64,000 nucleotides of DNA from Adiantum capillus-veneris (lineage: Eukaryota > Streptophyta > Polypodiopsida > Polypodiales > Pteridaceae), in the NCBI GenBank assembly GCA_014529385.2, contig CM043942.1:6199001-6263000 (forward strand), in the 5' to 3' direction. The stretch's first letter is position 1. Every line of letters begins with the position of its first letter. Under the pieces are notes generated by a model, which was not told the origin of the DNA, did not search any database, and saw only the letters and a list, made by a program, of their open reading frames with translations. A program made the position numbers and the translations under genes. This document shows positions 58,861 through 64,000 of this stretch, piece by piece.

Positions 58861-61800
58861 CTCAGGCAAGGCTAGATCCACTAGCACCGATTATTGAGGA
58901 AGGTAGTGATACTGACACTTCGTCAGACAAATCTTTCTTCATGATGGGTAGTCAATAGCTAGGAGGTTTCACCTATGACGAACCAATGCCAGGAGGAAGC
59001 ACCTCCCTAAATCCTTTGAATGATTCCAAGCTCACTGTGATCTTCTTAGGAGGAACAAACTCGAGGGGAGCCCTAGTCTATTCTGACTATCGAGGACGCA
59101 AGTGCATTTGTATTGAAGAAAGTCCGGCTCAGAGATTGGAGATAATTCGAGTCTATGGTGATGGAAATAGATTCTAAGATGAAAAAGGGAACCACTATAT
59201 GATAGTTACTAACTCTGAAGATTACAACAGATATGGAGATAACGTGTCGAAAGGGAAAATGGTCTCAGAAGCTCAAGAAACGCCACCAAACATTGATCGA
59301 CCTGGAGCAATTTTTATGTATGATAAGAAAACAACCAGGGTTTCAACTTATAATGAGAACATGGGAATCTAAAAGCATGAGAGTGAGGGAATAGTCGCTT
59401 ACTTTTGCTGCAAAGAGCCATACTTAAACGAATTAAGCAAAGGCAAGGTTCTTTACTTATTCTCTTATGAAAGTGCTATGGGGAAGGATATAGTTTTTGC
59501 TGATAAATACGGGCAAGAATACCAACGTATTCTCCTAGAGGAGGTAGAAAAGGCAACACTTCCAGGAACATCAACATATGCCCCAGATGAAGTACCAAGA
59601 GCTACCTACACCCCTAGCAAGTCGATAAATCCCTTTTCAGAGGAGTATGATGCTACCTCACATTCTACCCGACCTCAGACATTCAACAACCAAAACCAAC
59701 CAGCAACTCAGCCATCATTGCAGGCATGGCTTCGACAGAGTGCAACATTGGAACAAGACCGAAACCAAGATGGTTATCACGCTGCACGAGGGCTAAGGGA
59801 CTTGCAAGAACCACCACTCTATTCAAGGTATCAAGGAGAGAGTAAGACAAAGACTCAAGGGTTAACAGAGCCTGGAAGACCACCCATAGAACGCGTTCGA
59901 AGAGATGAACCATCTCTGGCAAGAACTGTTAGAAATTATGGCTTAGGAGCACCACTGGGAGAAGAACCAGTCTACTATAGAAGACCAGAGGAGGTATATT
60001 GATTAGGATGTGGAGATCCAATGATGAGGTTTGTAGACCATCGTAGAATTAGAACTTCTCAAGTGCAAAAATGGGTAAACAAGAAATACACAGGAAACAG
60101 AGATCCAAGAGATCATGTAGCAGCCTTCGTGTGTGTAATTAGATCTGAAGAGGTGTTAGACTTCCCTACCCAATTTGCAGGGTTTGGACTAACCCTAGAG
60201 GATGATGCAGCTACTTGGTTTGACTCTGTAGAGCGTAGAGACTTTGAGTCTATGGAGGAAGTGTTTGATGAGTTTATCGAGGAATTCTCACAAAGGGGGA
60301 TAGCTCATAATACCGTCTCACAAATCCATAAATCCAAAAAGAAAGATGGAGAATCTATACGAAAGGTAGCCCTAAGACTAAAAATATATGTTAAGTTCTA
60401 CCTTGTGGAAGAACTGTCAACTCAGTCCAGACTTATGCTTATATTCATCCAAGGACTAAGGAATGTAGATCTCCATGGGGACTTACATATGAAGAGGAGA
60501 ACGACGTTGAATGAGTTAACCAAGGAGACTCTTTACCTTGTGGACAATTGTGCGGTCTACAAAGAGGGGGAGTTCAAGGACCTTGACGACGATTCATCTT
60601 CACAACAAAGTGGAAGCAAGTCTTCTAAGACAGCACCGAAAGGAGAAGTAGCTGTAAACCAAGAGCAGCTTGTAGAGGAAGTGCTAAAAAATATTAACTT
60701 GTACGCCAAAACCCAGGCTAAACAGCCCAAGTGGTGTGCTATTGAACAAAAATGGGCAAACCATGGGACAAAGGAATGTTATTATAACAAGGGATATGTG
60801 AGAGAGAGACCTTACACTCCTCAAGGTCAGGTAGCTTCTCCTCAAGTTCCGCCAATGCCTAGGTATCAAGTAGGAAACCTACTAGGACCTGTAGGTGTAG
60901 AAAGACCACAACCAGTGTTGGGGCAATAACCACCCCTACCAGGATTACGACCAATCGGTATAAGATACACACCAACCGTAACCGAATCAAAGGAGAAGGA
61001 TTTGATGCCTATGCATGCATATAATGAAGATCCCAATGGATATGCGGCAAACTCTGTCTATTATCCACCAGAAGAACCCTCTACACCAGAACCATGGAAC
61101 ATGATAGGAAGTATAGGACCACCAACAGCTGCACAAGCAGCAGGAGAAGGAAGATATAGCTTAGATGAGCGAACATTGTTGTTCATAGCCAACGGAGGCA
61201 TGGGCAGACAGAGACATGCATACCAACAAAGGGGAGCTCAAGGAGCACCTCAACAACCCAAGGGACCCTACTACAAGTGTAGTGGAGACCATTGGCTAAG
61301 AGATTGACCTCATGATGAAATCATTAGAGTCAACGCATATTGCACTGAGTGTGTAGTTACTTATTTGATTTCCGATTGCCCTAAAAACTCGAGCAAAGGA
61401 GCAAAAACCACCTTGAACATGCTAGAAACAGTACCTTCCAGTGGAGGGTTAGAAAATGAAATAATCATACCTATCAGGCTGTGACACGAGCCCAAGCTCA
61501 AAGAATGACGAACAAATCCATAATCGAAGAGCCAAAAACCGATGCCCTAAGTTCAGAAACGAAAAATCAGAGAAGCACTTGGAAAGCTAGAAAGGCGTGT
61601 ATGAAAGCCAGGAAAGAATGAGAGCAAACAACTCTATCGGAGGAGTTAAAACATACAAATAATAGATTAGAGCGGTTAGAGGATCTAGCTAGCTTAAGCT
61701 CACACACCACGGCAACCATAACACCCAAGGAAATAGCAGAGCCCAAAAGTGCAGGATCAGGAGGATCAATACTGACAGACAAGGTAAATGAGCAGTTGGA

Positions 61801-62517
61801 TGCACTTCTAAAAGCTTATGAAGCCAGACTCAAAAAGAACCAAACCCAGGAGCAAACATGGATGACTTATCCATATGCTAAAATAGAAAAACAAAGGCTG
61901 GAAATGTGTAAAAAGATGATTGAAATAGCTTAATCATCGATGGAAGACCCACTGGGTAAACCTGCAAATTGGCATGAAGTACCAGCTCCAACCCCTATCC
62001 AACCAACTTTAGAGGAACAAGTAGAAACGAAGGAAAGACTCACGAATGCCTATGAGTCCAGAGGAGAGCCTATCATAGTGCCAAATACAACAGAGGAGGC
62101 AAGTGACGGGTTCCATCCTAAAACATTGACAGAAATGGGTAAGGACTGTAACGGTCTAGATGATCTGTGGAAGCAAATCCGTGAGGCCAACGAGGTTAAC
62201 AGGGTGAGTAACCACATGAATAGGGATGAGAAAAGAGAAGAATGAGATCTTACCTCCTATTGAAGAATTTGAGGCAAGGTCGCAAATGAACTTTGATATA
62301 CATTCACAAGGGGGAGACCACGGATCAATTAGTTCGGGGCATAGCCAACCAGACTCGTTACCTAGGATAGTATGAAGCCAAGTCTGAAGTGAGAGCAATC
62401 CCATCTCAAAGACTTTCTTCTAACAAAGTGATGGATTCACAAGGATTGATTGAGTTATTGTCCACCCTGGTGGCATGCACAATCACAGTAGCCGCACTCC
62501 TAAGGTCATGACCAAAC
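58861..62517 (+). pseudogene. Gag polyprotein region of element C
   Basis: Mostly one frame with several stops (59,175; 60,000; 60,927; 61,305) and later frameshifts. The N-terminal part has modules YSDYRGRKCICIEE, DEKGNHYMIV and FADKYGQEYQRILLEE. At 60,021-60,929 lies a retrotransposon gag capsid-like domain (DHVAAFVCVIRSEEVLDFPT, FGLTLEDDAATWF, RKVALRLK). Near 61,270-61,310, YYKCSGDHWLRD runs into a TGA where the last knuckle cysteine should be. Then comes a second cysteine cluster, NAYCTECVVTYLISDCP. The linker up to 62,500 matches the remnants at 1-4,645. It would package the element RNA. Confidence 0.8.
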
Positions 62518-63072
62518 ATGTGGACCACAATAGGTAAATGCCTAGAAAATTTTGGAGTGAAAGACCCCACCTCAAAGCTTCAGGAAGGGATCAGAGAATT
62601 GGACAGGCCTCAACTAAACACTAGGCCAGTACCATTAAACAAGGTTGGAGAGTATTACGAGGGAGAAGATGGAAACACAATGCTACCAGTAGAATTTCAA
62701 GGAGTAGTTTCCAAAGCTATTCTTGACAGTGGAGCAGGAGTTGCTATCGCCACCAAGGAAATCTGGAAAAAATGGGGAAAACCAACTTTAAGAGCTACGA
62801 GAATGAAATTGCAATTGGCAGATGGGTTCATGGAGAAGCCTCTAAGACTCTTAGAAAAAGTGATTGTCACTTCGTGCGGAATCGAGTATGAACATACATT
62901 TGCAATAGTCGATTTTGACAAAAAGAACAATTATGAGATCATCTTGGGAAGACCATTCATGCGACAATTGAAGATGGTCCAAGATTGGGGTTATGATCAC
63001 ATATATCTCAGACATGGCGAGACAACAACTAAAATACACCTAAAAGACCATAGTTACAAGGATGTGAACTAG
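62518..63072 (+). CDS. Retropepsin (aspartic protease) domain of element C
   Basis: The 184-codon open frame contains AILDSGAGVAIATKEIW, with the catalytic D-S-G-A at residues 70-73. It has the usual downstream partner NYEIILGRPFMRQLKM at about residues 138-153. The order and spacing match Ty3-type proteases that cleave the polyprotein. In the complete element it would be part of gag-pol; the Met at the start is just the first in the open frame. Unlike element A, the active-site motif is intact here. Confidence 0.85.
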   Translation: MWTTIGKCLENFGVKDPTSKLQEGIRELDRPQLNTRPVPLNKVGEYYEGEDGNTMLPVEFQGVVSKAILDSGAGVAIATKEIWKKWGKPTLRATRMKLQLADGFMEKPLRLLEKVIVTSCGIEYEHTFAIVDFDKKNNYEIILGRPFMRQLKMVQDWGYDHIYLRHGETTTKIHLKDHSYKDVN

Positions 63073-63078
63073 ACACCA

Positions 63079-63786
63079 GTGGAAGAATTTGATTCAGCTA
63101 CATTAGCAGGATTGGAACTCCCAGCATGGTTAGGGCAACAAAAAGAGCTATGGATGTGTGGAGCTTCACATTGTGGAAGCTTAAGAAGAGAGGAATGCGT
63201 CTTAGAAAGAGCGATTGAGGACAAGGAGTATGTTCCAGAACCTTTCCCTGAAGATGCCTTGGAACCTCTAGAATGGGAACACATACTAGCAACATTGGAT
63301 GTCTGTACCATTACAGATAGTCCAACAACAAAATTTTGCGATAAGGATGGCTATGATGTGCTACCCTACTACATGGTAAGCATTATACCAGGAGGAGATG
63401 AGACAATAGAACCACCAGAAAGAGAAGAGTTTTATAACTCCTCTGAACATCTGGAAGTAAATAATGATGCAGATAATGAGTGTTCAGACAACTCAAGTAA
63501 GCGTGGGGAGAAAACAGAGAATATCAAGTTTTATGATTTTGCTAATCAGCACCCTAGATGCCAGGAACGCTATAGGAGGAAACGAGCAGGAAACAAAGCG
63601 AGAGAGAACCTGATGCCCAGGATAAAAGGTAAAACTCACTATTTGATGCTTGTAAAAGTAGAGGATTTTGTAAAAGATCAAATATCAGGAACATTCTCAA
63701 AAGTTCGAAGGGAAAGAACGCGAGAGGAAATAAAACAAGTACGAAAGGCTAAAACAGAAACAAAATCACAAAAATCTCAAAAATAA
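63079..63786 (+). CDS. Pro-pol linker frame of element C
   Basis: It is in frame with the protease after a TAG at 63,070-63,072. The 235 codons include WMCGASHCGSLRREECVLER, FPEDALEPLEWEHILATLDV and a very basic C-terminus (KVRRERTREEIKQVRKAKTE). I recognise no catalytic domain. By position, the reverse transcriptase should follow beyond the window end. Confidence 0.5.
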   Translation: MEEFDSATLAGLELPAWLGQQKELWMCGASHCGSLRREECVLERAIEDKEYVPEPFPEDALEPLEWEHILATLDVCTITDSPTTKFCDKDGYDVLPYYMVSIIPGGDETIEPPEREEFYNSSEHLEVNNDADNECSDNSSKRGEKTENIKFYDFANQHPRCQERYRRKRAGNKARENLMPRIKGKTHYLMLVKVEDFVKDQISGTFSKVRRERTREEIKQVRKAKTETKSQKSQK

Positions 63787-64000
63787 AAAAAAGAAACAAC
63801 AAAAGACCAAGAGTGGACCAAACTGGAGCGTAAACAGAAATACCAAGAACTGAAACGGTCTTTACGTGAGATATGGACTACTAAAGAAGATAGTGATGGT
63901 AAAGGGGAGTCAGAGAAGGGAAACATGAATGTACCATCATACTATCGAAAATTTACCATCCAAGACAGAAAAATCATCATGACACCACCAGTCAGGGAAA
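63787..64000 (+). other. Window end within element C pol
   Basis: The readable sequence is broken by stops and no reverse-transcriptase motif appears before the end of the window. Confidence 0.4.

Overview
The window looks like repeat-rich nuclear DNA of a land plant. There are intron-split genes, MULE and CACTA transposases of plant type, LTR retroelements with tRNA-Asp primer sites, and fragments of plant host families (PPR, lectin receptor kinase, DEAD-box helicase). A seed-free vascular plant such as a fern is my guess; the sequence alone does not prove it. I see no clearly intact host gene. Almost everything is transposon, transposon remnant or low-complexity repeat, and most coding regions carry stops or frameshifts.

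Layout. 1-4.6 kb: a decayed Ty3-type gag-pol copy split by a 2.6 kb TG...CA insertion with a 4-bp target duplication. 5.0-6.8 kb: degenerate TACTGG minisatellite. 7-11.8 kb: minus-strand retroelement remnants and a PPR pseudogene. 11,842-35,866: one LTR element (element A, plus strand). Its 5' LTR is split by a 13.6 kb Mutator-like element (MULE, 12,598-26,178) with about 440-bp terminal inverted repeats. Its 3' LTR is rearranged by a 2.0 kb inversion. Element A encodes only gag and a degenerate protease-like domain, with no reverse transcriptase. 36-38.3 kb: a minus-strand gag remnant. 39.1-43.4 kb: a CACTA element with a telomere-like subterminal repeat. 43.4-46.0 kb: the 3' part of an LTR element (family B) carrying a DEAD-box helicase fragment. 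46.0-52.9 kb: a giant inverted duplication, axis near 49,437, of CACTA fragment + LTR + leader + solo LTR. 52.5-56.0 kb: a second CACTA copy and its repeat array. 56,031-64,000: a third LTR element (family C) with gag and protease, cut by the window end.

The standout is inside the MULE. On the minus strand at 13,648-17,763 lies a spliced but decayed gene. Its exons read, in order, as a ParB-like domain, a charged linker, and a DNA methyltransferase with a DLPFG catalytic motif followed by a glycine-rich SAM-site motif. That is a phage or bacterial type of architecture, sitting opposite a MULE DDE/SWIM transposase. A second notable pattern is a set of palindromes with a shared TACGCGTA-like core and family-specific arms, tandemly arrayed in the untranslated leaders of three LTR families. 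A third is a tRNA-Asp-like sequence in the leader of an element whose primer site matches tRNA-Asp.
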